Shown here: positions 24,529 to 32,036 of the stretch, piece after piece
How positions within the stretch are numbered: the stretch's first letter is position 1
How the letters are laid out: each line of letters opens with the position of its first letter
DNA from: PVC group bacterium
Lineage (GTDB): Bacteria; Verrucomicrobiota; Verrucomicrobiia; Chthoniobacterales; SZAS-18
Direction of reading: 5' to 3'
Assembly: GCA_903642295.1 (NCBI GenBank)
Contig: CAHJWO010000010.1
Location: 1 to 32,497 of the forward strand
DNA length: 32,497 nt
Made by a program: the position numbers and the translations under genes
Notes under the pieces: model-generated
The model's database searches: none
What the model was told of the DNA's origin: nothing
Seen by the model: only the letters and a program-made list of their open reading frames with translations

Positions 24529-25020
24529 ATGCAAACCGTCGAACCCATTGAAGCGGTCGAAGTGAGTGAATACGAACAGGAACGGGGCAAGCCAATGCCG
24601 AACTACAGCCATAGTATGATCGAATTGCGCCTTGGGGCGGCATTCCTGGCGCAAGGCAAAGGTCGATATAATGTTGGCGCCGAATTGACGCTGCAGTTCG
24701 ACGACGGGACAATTCTGACACCGGATATTGCAGTGATGCCGGTCCGTCCAGTCAATTGGGGCCTTGAACCAGCGCGATGCAACGAAGTGCCGATTCTGGT
24801 GGTAGAAGTAAATTCGCCTTCACAAGGGTATTTTGAGGTGATGCAGAAACGCGACCGGTACTTCGCCCAAGGAGTCGAGAGTGTCTGGGTGGTGCAGCCC
24901 GCCTCCCAATCCATTGACATCTACCGTCCAAACCAGCAGCGTCCGCAGATTGTCCAGCAAGGTGAGGCAAAAGATCCGGCCACCGGTCTGACCGTTTCGC
25001 TGGAAGATCTATTTGCTTAA
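24529..25020 (+). CDS. Uma2-family (DUF820) PD-(D/E)XK-like protein
   Basis: A 163-residue protein with an excellent Shine-Dalgarno sequence (AAGGAG at 24517-24522, 6 nt before ATG 24529), which rules out the longer start at 24493. Typical Uma2 features are NYSHSMIELRLGAAFL, TPDIAVMPVRP with the conserved Asp, VPILVVEVNSPSQ with the Glu, and KRDRYFAQGVESVWVVQPAS. These fit a PD-(D/E)XK nuclease fold, but the biological role of the family is unknown. Such genes occur in many scattered copies in cyanobacteria and planctomycetes, which suggests mobility. It lies alone on the plus strand between tgt and lysA, ending 16 bp from the lysA stop. Confidence 0.9.
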   Translation: MQTVEPIEAVEVSEYEQERGKPMPNYSHSMIELRLGAAFLAQGKGRYNVGAELTLQFDDGTILTPDIAVMPVRPVNWGLEPARCNEVPILVVEVNSPSQGYFEVMQKRDRYFAQGVESVWVVQPASQSIDIYRPNQQRPQIVQQGEAKDPATGLTVSLEDLFA

Positions 25021-25036
25021 ATGGATCGCAGGGCGA

Positions 25037-26359
25037 TCAAACTGCGGCTTCCGCGTCCCGCGCCGTCCGCTCGCCCCGGATGAGATCGTTGAGCGTCTGC
25101 CGCTCGCGCACCACGCGCGCGTCGCTCCCGCTGACGAGCACTTCCGCCGCCAGTGGGCGCGAATTGTAATTCGACGCCATCGTAAACCCGTAGGCTCCCG
25201 CGCTCATCAGGGCGACCAGCTCGCCTTGCCGGAGGGGCGGCAACTCGCGGGCCTGGGCGAAGAAATCGCCGCTCTCGCAGACCGGGCCGACCACGTCGGC
25301 CGCCGCGCGCGGGGCGTCCGGGGCGGGCTCACGCACGGGCACCACCTCGTGGTAACCCTGGTAGAGCGCGGGGCGAATGAGATCGTTCATCCCGGCATCC
25401 ACGATGACGAAACGCTTGCCATGGTCGCTCGTTTTGAGGTACTGCACGGTGCTCAGCAGCACGCCGGCGTTGCCGACCATGAACCGGCCCGGTTCCAGCA
25501 GGATGCGCAGGCCGAGCGGTTGCAGGGCGGGCACGATGGCATCGGCGTATTGCTCGACGGTCAGGGAAGGCGCGGCCTCCGCGGGCTCCTGCCGCCACCA
25601 GGCTTCCTGGCCGCTCTGGAGCGAGGATTGATAGACGATGCCCAATCCGCCGCCGACGCTGAAAAATTCGATGCCGTAGTCGCGCTTCAACTCCGCCGCC
25701 ACGGGGGCCACCTTGGCCACGGCCCTGGCAAACGGCCCGGCCTCGGTAATCTGCGAGCCGATGTGCATCTGCACGCCGCGCAGGCGGATGTGCGGCATCT
25801 TCGCGGCGGCGGCGTACACCTCGCGGGCGCGGTCCAGCCCGACGCCGAACTTATTCTCGCTCTTACCGGTGGAGATGTACTTGTGTCCGCCGGCGTCCAC
25901 GTCCGGGTTGACGCGCAGGGCCACGGGCGCGCGGCGGTTCAATTCGCCCGCGACGGTGTTGATCAGTTCCAGTTCCGCCTCGCTCTCCACGTTGAACGAA
26001 AGGATGCCTTGGCGCAGGGCGTATTCGATCTCGTCGCGCGTCTTGCCCACCCCCGCGAACGTGCAGCATTCCGGCTTGCCGCCCGCGTGGATGACCCGGA
26101 AAAGCTCGCCCGCCGATACGATGTCGAACCCGCTGCGTTCACGCGCGAGGAGGTCCAGCACGGCAAGGTTGCTGTTGGCCTTGACGGCGTAGCAGATCAG
26201 GTGGTCGAGCCCCGCGAGCGCGGCGTCGAGGCGGCGGTAGTGGTCGGTGATCGTCTGCGTGCTGTACACGTAGAGCGGCGTGCCGTGGACGGCAGCGAGT
26301 TCGGCGAGGTCCACTCCCTCGCCGCGGAGCCGACCCTCATAATAATGGAAGGAGTGCAT
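25037..26359 (-). CDS. lysA: Diaminopimelate decarboxylase
   Basis: From ATG 26359 this is a 440-residue PLP enzyme of the alanine-racemase-like fold III class. It converts meso-diaminopimelate to L-lysine. The PLP lysine is Lys60 (ICYAVKANSNLAVL). Others are CTFAGVGKTRDEI, HIGSQI, FFSVGGGLGI, LLEPGRFMVGNAG, and the Cys-Glu motif VCESGDFFAQ from the partner subunit's site. An upstream GTG (26371) has a closer AAGGA and would add four residues; homologues usually start near MHSFHY, so I prefer the ATG. It converges with the Uma2 gene; the small acidic ORF starting at 26575 is upstream. Confidence 0.96.
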   Translation of the reverse strand: MHSFHYYEGRLRGEGVDLAELAAVHGTPLYVYSTQTITDHYRRLDAALAGLDHLICYAVKANSNLAVLDLLARERSGFDIVSAGELFRVIHAGGKPECCTFAGVGKTRDEIEYALRQGILSFNVESEAELELINTVAGELNRRAPVALRVNPDVDAGGHKYISTGKSENKFGVGLDRAREVYAAAAKMPHIRLRGVQMHIGSQITEAGPFARAVAKVAPVAAELKRDYGIEFFSVGGGLGIVYQSSLQSGQEAWWRQEPAEAAPSLTVEQYADAIVPALQPLGLRILLEPGRFMVGNAGVLLSTVQYLKTSDHGKRFVIVDAGMNDLIRPALYQGYHEVVPVREPAPDAPRAAADVVGPVCESGDFFAQARELPPLRQGELVALMSAGAYGFTMASNYNSRPLAAEVLVSGSDARVVRERQTLNDLIRGERTARDAEAAV

Positions 26360-26389
26360 TGGCCGGGACACCGGGTCCTTACGCGAAAA

Positions 26390-26575
26390 CTATTCCTGCG
26401 CTTTTTCGGATTCGTCCAACCCCTCTTCAAGATCCGCTGGCTCAATCGCATCTTTATGATGTGAGTTGGGAGGAAACTGCGGCCAGGCAGGCTCTGCCTC
26501 GGCGGATTCCAAAGTGGGTGCCGGTTCCTGGTCTTCGGACGCCGGGGTGGCTGGCTCGTCGGGTTGATGATTCAT
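26390..26575 (-). CDS. Small acidic protein, translationally coupled to the membrane protein gene
   Basis: A 61-residue frame starting in an ATGA overlap with the stop of the upstream membrane-protein gene. It is rich in Glu, Asp, Pro and Ala (MNHQPDEPATPASEDQEP; a DLEEGLDESEKAQE tail), with no hydrophobic segment and no family I recognise. The 4-nt overlap and the absence of any other gene in this stretch support it. It ends 31 bp before the lysA start. The composition suggests a disordered cytoplasmic protein. Confidence 0.55.
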   Translation of the reverse strand: MNHQPDEPATPASEDQEPAPTLESAEAEPAWPQFPPNSHHKDAIEPADLEEGLDESEKAQE

Positions 26576-27165
26576 CGCTGGATGGTGATTGGTTTGGCCA
26601 CAATGACAGTGGTCGGCTCGGTGCCCTTTTTTGCAATGTCGTAAAGGAAGGCGGGGCAGGCAAAAATTAAAACGACGAAGGCGATGACGCTGTACTGGGT
26701 GGCATCGACAATGAGTTTGGTCCGGCGCTGATTTACCCATTGATTGTGAGCCGCCGCCGCCGTGTATCGTTCAACCAGAAACGTTTTTGTTTGCCCCAGG
26801 ATATCGACGGTTTCAGCGGAAGATTGACTGGCGACCTGCGCGGTTGCTTCAATGAAATCGAGGATGGCTTTGGGATTGGGGATGTCCTCATAGTCGAAGC
26901 CCCTTCCAAGACAATACAGCACCTTTGCGAGCGAAAAACCGAATAAGATCAACGAAGCAATCGCCGGGACATAAAATGCCAGCGAAGGCCAACCAAGCCA
27001 AAAATAAGAGTGCGTGGTTGCCAGGTAGATCATGATTCCCCCCAGGAGGGTTAACTGGCTGGATAAGAAAGCGATGCGGTCCCGCAATTTTTGCAGGCGA
27101 TCAATCTCTTCCAGATAAGAAGCCTGGCTATGATCCAGCAGCCAATCTCGGGTTGCGTCGTCCAT
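26572..27165 (-). CDS. Membrane protein of unknown function with three helices
   Basis: A 197-residue protein. It begins with a charged helical stretch (about 1-32, with YLEEIDRLQKLRDRIAFLS). Two closely spaced transmembrane helices follow (about 35-50, LTLLGGIMIYLATT; and 56-82, LAFYVPAIASLILFGFSLA). After a long polar helical region with Gln/Ala-rich sequence (AQVASQSSAETVDILGQTKT) there is a third helix near residues 160-180 (YSVIAFVVLIFACPAFLY). GC content is lower than in the neighbours, which hints at foreign origin. No known domain is recognised. It is coupled to the downstream 61-residue ORF. Confidence 0.75.
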   Translation of the reverse strand: MDDATRDWLLDHSQASYLEEIDRLQKLRDRIAFLSSQLTLLGGIMIYLATTHSYFWLGWPSLAFYVPAIASLILFGFSLAKVLYCLGRGFDYEDIPNPKAILDFIEATAQVASQSSAETVDILGQTKTFLVERYTAAAAHNQWVNQRRTKLIVDATQYSVIAFVVLIFACPAFLYDIAKKGTEPTTVIVAKPITIQR

Positions 27166-27289
27166 TTGATCGTGAGAAAAGGCCGGTCAGCAATCAGTGC
27201 GAAGTCACGGCGTCACCTGCCACCTTGGTGTCGGATCACCCCGGACCCGGGTGCAACCATTGCCTGTCGGATTGACGCCCAAAAGATCG

Positions 27290-27808
27290 TCACCGCGTCA
27301 CCCCGAACTCCGCGCGCCGGTTCTTGGCCCAGGCGCTTTCGTTGGACGACGCATCGACGGGCATCTCCGCGCCGAAGCTCACCGTCTGGATGCGGCTCGG
27401 GTCCACGCCGTCGGCGATGAGAGATTCACGCACCGACCCGGCGCGCTTCTCGCCCAGGGCGCGATTGTATTCGGGGGTTCCGCGCTCGTCGCAGAAGCCG
27501 GCGAGGATCAACTTGTTGGAGCCGCCCTGCATGAAGTCCGCCACCTGGCGCAGCGTCCCCTGGTCCGCGCTGTCCACCTGGAAGCTGTCGAAGGCGAAAT
27601 GCACGGGGCGGAAGCGGCTCCTGGACACGCTCGGGTCGAGGAATGACACGCCTTCGTCGCGGTTGGAAAGCGGCGTGCCGTTGACGCGGTCACTGTCGGA
27701 GCCGCTGTAGGCACCCCCCTCGCTGCCGTCGGCACCGTTCTTGTGGTTTTTACAGGCGGTAAGCGCGGCGGCCAGCAGGCCGGCGAGGAAGAGGCGGGAA
27801 AGTTTCAT
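27290..27808 (-). CDS. pal: Peptidoglycan-associated lipoprotein Pal
   Basis: A 172-residue lipoprotein. The signal peptide ends in the lipobox LTAC with Cys19 as lipidation site. After a Gly/Ser/Asp linker comes an OmpA-like peptidoglycan-binding domain: VHFAFDSFQVDSADQ, LILAGFCDERGTPEYNRALGEKRAGSVRESL, then VSFGAEMPVDASSNE and the closing AKNRRAEFGV. The conserved Asp and Arg that hold diaminopimelate are in the CDERG and KNRRAEF segments. Known role: outer-membrane anchor of the Tol-Pal system, partner of TolB. It is downstream of tolB. A heptamer array occupies its leader, starting 2 bp before the ATG, so no Shine-Dalgarno sequence is visible. Confidence 0.95.
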   Translation of the reverse strand: MKLSRLFLAGLLAAALTACKNHKNGADGSEGGAYSGSDSDRVNGTPLSNRDEGVSFLDPSVSRSRFRPVHFAFDSFQVDSADQGTLRQVADFMQGGSNKLILAGFCDERGTPEYNRALGEKRAGSVRESLIADGVDPSRIQTVSFGAEMPVDASSNESAWAKNRRAEFGVTR

Positions 27809-27810
27809 GG

Positions 27811-27859
27811 GAAGGATGCAGGATGAAAGATGCAGGATGCAGGATGCGGGATGCAGGCG
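27811..27859 (+). repeat. GCAGGAT heptamer array abutting the pal start codon
   Basis: Seven units: GAAGGAT, GCAGGAT, GAAAGAT, GCAGGAT, GCAGGAT, GCGGGAT, GCAGGCG. It occupies positions -3 to -51 relative to pal's ATG. Its inverted partner is at 27940-27966, with 80 bp between them holding no recognisable gene. Confidence 0.9.
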
Positions 27860-27939
27860 GAAGTGGAAAAGAAAGCGGAAGGGGTGAAATAGCCGGGTGG
27901 AGAACAGGATAAGGGGAAGCGAAGGATGATTGGTCGCCT

Positions 27940-27966
27940 TTCATCCTTCATCCTTCATCCTTGCCT
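27940..27966 (-). repeat. TTCATCC heptamer array abutting the tolB stop codon
   Basis: Three exact TTCATCC units plus a degenerate TTGCCTT running into the tolB stop (TGA on the minus strand, 27967-27969). On the tolB coding strand it reads GGATGAA, matching the heptamers of the facing array at 27811-27859 in opposite orientation. Confidence 0.88.
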
Positions 27967-29133
27967 TCACCGGCTCCAGGAGGGTTCGGAAACCTTGCCC
28001 ACGTTGCCAACCACGCGGGTCTTCTTGCCCGTGGGCACGTCGAGGATGTAGAGCGCATCGCCCGCGCTGTAGAGCAGGTGCCGTGAATCGGCCCCCCAGA
28101 CGGGGCCCTCGCCCTCCGGCACCACGACGCGCGCGCCGCCGCCGTTGAGTTCCAGCACGGCGACCGCGAACCCGCCGCCCTCGCGCACGTTGAAGGCCAC
28201 GCGCTTGCCGTCCGGCGACCAGTCGGGTTCCGTGCTGTAGCTGTAACCCGTGGAAAGATGCTGCCCCTCGCTGCCGCCCGCGCTCATGCGGTAAAGCTGC
28301 GGCTGCCCGCTCGCATCGGAGAGGTGGACGTAGATGAGCGAGTCGCCGTCCGGCGACCACGTCGGCGAGCTTTCCACGCCGGGCGTGTGCGTCAGCCGCC
28401 GGGCGTCCCCGCCGTGCGTGCCGACGACGTAGAGTTCCGGGTTGCCGTCCTTGCTGCAACTCAGCGCGATGCGGCTGCCGTCGGGCGAGAAGGCCGCGCC
28501 GGTGTTCGTGCCGGGGAATTTGACGATGCGCTGCCGGTCGCCGCCGACCAGATCGACGAGGTACACGTCGGGGTAGCCGCCCTTGTAGCCGGTGTAGGCG
28601 AGGAGGCGTCCGTCGGGCGAGAGCGCGGGGCCGACGCTGATGCTGTTGTCACTCGTCAGTTGCTTGAGGTTCGCGCCGTCGGTGTCGCAGGTATAGACCT
28701 CCTTGTGGCCGGTGCGCGTGCCGATGAAGGCGATCTTGCCTCCGGCGATGCCCCGCTGCTTGGTGAGGGCCAGGACGATGTCGTCGGCGAACCGGTGGGC
28801 GGCGGCACGCTCGGAGCCGGGGTAGGTCTTGTTGAGCAGGCTGTTCCCGCCCCGGTCGGTGAGGGTGCCTTGCAGGCCGCCGCCGCCTGCTTCGCCCTTG
28901 GCGATGTAGGTGGAAGTGCTGCCCGGGCCGACGGTCAACGCGAAGGCACCGGCCAGCGTGAGGTCATCGGACAGGGTTTTAGTGGCCGCCGCGCCGGAGG
29001 GACCGGACAGAGGATTGAGCGCGAGGCCGATCTGCCCGGCGCTCTTGCTGATGGTGATGGTGGGCGTGTCCTGCGCGCGGAGGGTGGTGGCGCAGAAAAG
29101 GCAGAGGGCGAGGATGATGGGAACGGGACGCAT
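27967..29133 (-). CDS. tolB: TolB-like periplasmic beta-propeller protein
   Basis: From ATG 29133 this is 388 residues with a signal peptide MRPVPIILALCLFCATTLRAQ; the frame is open further upstream but only over repeats. An N-terminal alpha/beta domain (about 25-170) includes FADDIVLALTKQRGIAGGKIAF. The C-terminal propeller has several Tol/WD40-like blades: SVGPALSPDGRLLAYTGYKG, FSPDGSRIALSCSKDGNPEL, WSPDGDSLIYVHLSDASGQP and WSPDGKRVAFNVREGGGFAV. Known role: periplasmic link between the inner-membrane TolQRA complex and Pal. It lies 158 bp upstream of pal and about 411 bp downstream of the tolA-like gene. Both gaps are filled with repeats. Confidence 0.94.
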   Translation of the reverse strand: MRPVPIILALCLFCATTLRAQDTPTITISKSAGQIGLALNPLSGPSGAAATKTLSDDLTLAGAFALTVGPGSTSTYIAKGEAGGGGLQGTLTDRGGNSLLNKTYPGSERAAAHRFADDIVLALTKQRGIAGGKIAFIGTRTGHKEVYTCDTDGANLKQLTSDNSISVGPALSPDGRLLAYTGYKGGYPDVYLVDLVGGDRQRIVKFPGTNTGAAFSPDGSRIALSCSKDGNPELYVVGTHGGDARRLTHTPGVESSPTWSPDGDSLIYVHLSDASGQPQLYRMSAGGSEGQHLSTGYSYSTEPDWSPDGKRVAFNVREGGGFAVAVLELNGGGARVVVPEGEGPVWGADSRHLLYSAGDALYILDVPTGKKTRVVGNVGKVSEPSWSR

Positions 29134-29139
29134 GGGAAA

Positions 29140-29190
29140 AAGCTTCGGCCTGCAAGAAACCAAGCTTCCGGGAAGTTTCAAGAAGCCAAG
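29140..29190. repeat. AAGCTTC-type short repeat upstream of tolB
   Basis: AAGCTTC, CAAGAAACC, AAGCTTCC and AAGTTTCAAG units recur irregularly just ahead of tolB's ATG. They belong to the same loose family as 14187-14232 and 31875-31912. Confidence 0.5.
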
Positions 29191-29290
29191 CAGCGGTAAG
29201 ACAAAGGAGGCCCGGGATTTATTCGGGCGAAAATCGGAATAATGAGAGATTGATGCAGGGCTGACGCTCAAAGTTCTGCGTTCCTTTCCG

Positions 29291-29462
29291 TCTGTCATCC
29301 TGAGCGAGCCTCGGGCGAGCCGAAGGACCTTCCCGGCCTGAAAACCATGAGAAGCGACCCCAGCAGCCAACCCGGGTCCCCCCTTGCCGCCGGGCGTGGT
29401 CATCCTGGCTCTCCTCGCGGGAAGGTCCTTCGGCTCGCCCGAGGCTCGCTCAGGATGACAGA
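29291..29462. repeat. 45-bp perfect inverted repeat in the tolA-tolB gap
   Basis: The left arm 29291-29335 (begins TCTGTCATCCTGAGCGAGCC, ends CCTTCCCG) is the exact reverse complement of the right arm 29418-29462; 82 bp lie between. Each arm also carries an internal palindrome (GCGAGCCTCGGGCGAGC-like). The arms belong to the same dispersed family as 12206-12264 and 30993-31149. Nothing else is visible in the 29134-29544 gap apart from the AAGCTTC repeat near tolB. Confidence 0.92.
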
Positions 29463-29544
29463 AATTTTGATGCGTCGGCCTTGGAGATTGATGCCGCAGG
29501 CGTCGCCAGCTTTTTGTGGTCTGGCTGTTCGGATTTTGAAATTT

Positions 29545-30909
29545 TCAATCGTCCGTGCGTTTGAAAGCGATGTTGATTTCAAAGTAGCCTTTTTTGGATA
29601 ACTCGGGCGGGAGGGGATTGAAACGCTTGACCCGGCCCACCGTGGCGAGGACGGATTCGTCCATGATCTCGACCCCGGAGGCCGTCGAGAGCGAGGCGTT
29701 GGAAAGGCGGCCGTCCTTGTCCACGCGGATGTGCAGGACCGCGGTGATGTTGCCGCCGACGCTGCCGCTCGCCACCGTGGGTTGATCCCAGACGCTCTTG
29801 AGCCGCTCGCCCAGCGCAGAGCCGTACTCGTTGGCGATCTCGGCGGAGTTGCCGTTGCCGACCCCGCTGCCTTTGCCCGAACCGCTGCCCTTGCCGGAGC
29901 CGTTGCCATTGCCGCCGCCGCCGGAGGTCGTGCCGCCGCCCCTGCCCGTCGCGCCAGTGTGCCCGCCGCCGCCGTGCAATCCGCCCTCGTCACTGTTGTC
30001 GTCTTCGCCATCGCCCGCGTTGATGCCAGCCGCGAGGGCGGCGGCCTTCTTGGCCGCTTCCTCGGCGGTGTCCGGCCGGGCGGCTTTGGCTGGAGCGGCC
30101 TTTGATTTCGAAGAGGATTTTGCGCCGGGCGAAGGACTGGCCTTGGCCAGGAAGGGTTCCTTCCTGGTGGTCGGGGCGGGCGAATCCGGGACAGGCTTGG
30201 GCGTGGGATTGTCGTCATCCGCGTCGTCGGTGTCGTCGGCAGGCGCTTTCTTTTCCGGCGGCTTCTTGTTGGGGGTGGGTTCGTCCTTCGGTTTCTTGGG
30301 CTTGGGGGTAGGAGTCGGGGTCGGTTTGGGCGTGGGCTTTGGGGTAGGCTTGGGCGTGGGTTTGGGTGTCGGCTTTGGCGTGGGGGACGGGGTGGGTCTG
30401 GGAGTTGGCTTGGGTGTCGGTGTGGGGGTGGGTGCCGGGGTAGGTTTCGGAGTCGGTTTCGGGCTGGGAGTCGGGGTGGGCGTGGGCGTGGGTGAAGGCG
30501 TCGGTTTGGGTGTCGGGGTCGGCGTCGGGGTCGGCGTCGGGGTCGGCGTGGCGCGGCGGTGGGTGGCGAAACCCTCGTCGTCCGCCGGGGCGGCAGTCGG
30601 CTCGGGGGTGGCGGCGAGGTCGGTCCGGTCACGTTTGCCACGCGGTTGTGATGGAGGGCGTGGGGTAGAGATGGGAGGGGTGGTGTCCGCATCTTCGTTG
30701 GTCGAAGGCGAGTGGGAGGACGCCGGGGAGTTTGGGGCGGCGTCGCCTGCCTGACCGCCGTTGAACGCGTCGGGGCTCATCCAGGAAACTTGCTCGGGCC
30801 CCTTCGGACGCTCGGAATGCAGCGCCCAGAACACCCCACCGCCAATCACCAGGAGGTGACCCAGCCCGATGAGGATCAGATTGCGCCGGAATCGGGCTTC
30901 AGCATCCAT
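29545..30909 (-). CDS. tolA: TolA/TonB-like energy transducer with long Pro-Thr/Lys-Pro linker
   Basis: A 454-residue protein with one N-terminal transmembrane anchor (about 10-30, [20 protein letters not shown]) and a short cytoplasmic start. Residues about 117-205 are almost pure Thr-Pro and Lys-Pro-Thr-Pro repeats, a periplasm-spanning spacer. A mixed Lys/Asp/Ala stretch and a Gly/Ser/Asn-rich segment ([17 protein letters not shown]) follow. The final ~95 residues form a TonB/TolA C-terminal domain: [53 protein letters not shown]. Its position between tolR and tolB argues for the TolA role. It is separated from tolR by 543 bp of repeats, so its transcription from a tolR promoter is uncertain. 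Confidence 0.85.
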   Translation of the reverse strand: MDAEARFRRNLILIGLGHLLVIGGGVFWALHSERPKGPEQVSWMSPDAFNGGQAGDAAPNSPASSHSPSTNEDADTTPPISTPRPPSQPRGKRDRTDLAATPEPTAAPADDEGFATHRRATPTPTPTPTPTPTPKPTPSPTPTPTPTPSPKPTPKPTPAPTPTPTPKPTPRPTPSPTPKPTPKPTPKPTPKPTPKPTPTPTPKPKKPKDEPTPNKKPPEKKAPADDTDDADDDNPTPKPVPDSPAPTTRKEPFLAKASPSPGAKSSSKSKAAPAKAARPDTAEEAAKKAAALAAGINAGDGEDDNSDEGGLHGGGGHTGATGRGGGTTSGGGGNGNGSGKGSGSGKGSGVGNGNSAEIANEYGSALGERLKSVWDQPTVASGSVGGNITAVLHIRVDKDGRLSNASLSTASGVEIMDESVLATVGRVKRFNPLPPELSKKGYFEINIAFKRTDD

Positions 30910-30992
30910 GCAGAGAAGCCGGTGTTATACCGGGTCCGGTGGGCGGGCGCAACCGTGGGGGAGCCGGAAGCAGGGTAAACGCATCTTAAAGT

Positions 30993-31149
30993 TCTGTCAT
31001 CCTGAGCGGAGCGAGGCACGAGCGCAGTCGAAGGACCCCTCAGAAGGTACCCGGCTGCCCTGTGGGATGATCGTGCCCGGGTGCAGAGCGTGTCCCTTGC
31101 CGAGCGGTCCTTCGGGTCGTCAAACTCCCCTCAGAATGACTGAATCATT
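30993..31149. repeat. Pair of dispersed 'TCATCCTGAG' repeats in the tolR-tolA gap
   Basis: A TTCTGTCATCCTGAGCGGAG segment (30993 on) with CGAAGGACC is followed in opposite orientation by GCGTGTCCCTTG...GGTCCTTCGGGTCGT...AAACTCCCCTCAGAATGAC (31088-31140). The second half is a near copy of 12208-12260. It is part of the 30910-31452 gap, which otherwise contains only the MITE-like element; I see no gene in it. Confidence 0.75.
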
Positions 31150-31179
31150 GAGAGGCGTTCGCCCTGCGCCGGAAGTCGG

Positions 31180-31357
31180 CAAGGTCTTTCAGTCTGGCGC
31201 AGGCAGGTCAGCTTTGGGGAGCGCACGCGCCTCGCGTGCTGCCGACGGCGCCCCGCCGTCGGCTCCGGGGTGGCGGCCCCCGTTCTTTGGCAAGGCGCCA
31301 AAGAGAGCACGCGAAGCGCCTGCGCTCCCCGGACCTTCCGCAAACTGAAAGACCTTG
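31180..31357. mobile_element. MITE-like 178-bp palindromic element with terminal inverted repeats and flanking duplication
   Basis: It is bounded by CAAGGTCTTTCAG (31180-31192) and its exact reverse complement CTGAAAGACCTTG (31345-31357). Immediately outside, CGGAAGTCGG is present on both sides (31170-31179 and 31358-31367), as expected for a target-site duplication. Inside are a 25-bp inverted pair with two mismatches (31216-31240 and 31306-31330), a 9-bp stem GCCGACGGC/GCCGTCGGC (31241-31263) and a 7-bp stem CTTTGGC/GCCAAAG (31285-31303). It encodes no protein; open frames across it are artefacts. It would need a transposase in trans. Confidence 0.8.
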
Positions 31358-31452
31358 CGGAAGTCGGAATGGGCAGTGCGAGGAGGGGGCACGATCCATT
31401 CCCAGAGGGGCCAGCGGCCCGACGGGGAAGGTCTCGGACCCTCCTCCCTCCC

Positions 31453-31872
31453 TTATCTGCCGTCGGCTTCCGTGATGACGCCCACCTTGGCGATGTGCGT
31501 GGCGCGCAGGATGTCCATCACGCCGACCAGCTTTTGCACGGTCAGTTCCTTGTGCGGGCGGATGACCACGGCCAGGTCGGCCCCCTGCTGGGCGCGGAGG
31601 GTGTCCAGGCGGGTGCGGAGTTCGGCGAGATCGACGGGGTTGCCGTCGAGTTGGATGGCCGAGTTGCGGTCGATGGAGACGGTGCGGACCTTTTCGGGAT
31701 CGACCGGCTTGTCGCTGCCCGCGCCGGTGGGCAGGGCGAGGTCCGCGTTGTTTTCGAGCAGCGGGGTCGTGATCATGAAGATCACCAGCAACACGAAACA
31801 GAGGTCCAACATCGGGGTGACGTTGATCTCGGAGAGAGTGTGCAAACCCTCCCGCTTGGAGAAGCGAGGCAT
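31453..31872 (-). CDS. tolR: ExbD/TolR-family proton-channel component
   Basis: A 139-residue protein: a short cytoplasmic start, one transmembrane helix (about 22-40, MLDLCFVLLVIFMITTPLL) carrying the conserved Asp23 in NVTPMLDLCFVLL that takes part in proton passage, and a periplasmic ExbD-like domain (VSIDRNSAIQLDGNPVDLAE; LAVVIRPHKELTVQKLVGVM). In the Tol system it works with TolQ to energise TolA; the ExbD assignment is an alternative, decided here by the neighbouring tolA-tolB-pal. TolQ is not upstream: a divergent gene starts at 32037. The leader holds a tandem repeat, so no ordinary Shine-Dalgarno sequence is visible. Confidence 0.92.
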   Translation of the reverse strand: MPRFSKREGLHTLSEINVTPMLDLCFVLLVIFMITTPLLENNADLALPTGAGSDKPVDPEKVRTVSIDRNSAIQLDGNPVDLAELRTRLDTLRAQQGADLAVVIRPHKELTVQKLVGVMDILRATHIAKVGVITEADGR

Positions 31873-31874
31873 CG

Positions 31875-31912
31875 GGGAGGAAGCTTCAAGGTTCAGGGAG
31901 GAAGCTTCAAGG
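31875..31912. repeat. 21-bp-period AAGCTTC repeat upstream of tolR
   Basis: GGGAGGAAGCTTCAAGG occurs at 31875-31891 and again at 31896-31912, a 21-bp period. It starts 2 bp before tolR's ATG. Confidence 0.75.
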
Positions 31913-32036
31913 AAATTCCGGGTTCGAAAAAAGACGGAACGCGGCAGACTGACCGGGAACGAGGACGGTGCAGCAAAAGGGAGGATGATCGTGGTGGCAG
32001 AGTCGGATAGGAATGTATATTCTCCGGTCCCCTCCT

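Noticed and set aside
25013-26464. Plus-strand open frame antisense to lysA
   Set aside because: lysA shows all catalytic motifs on the minus strand; the antisense translation is Arg/His/Gly-rich without a domain.
29400-30692. Second minus-strand frame overlapping tolA, very rich in Pro and Arg
   Set aside because: Frame-shifted reading of the Thr-Pro/Lys-Pro repeats; the other frame has the anchor helix and the TonB-like end.
30869-31348. Plus-strand frame with an HPERSEARA-like sequence
   Set aside because: It runs through the dispersed palindromic repeats and the MITE-like element; this translation is typical of such repeats.
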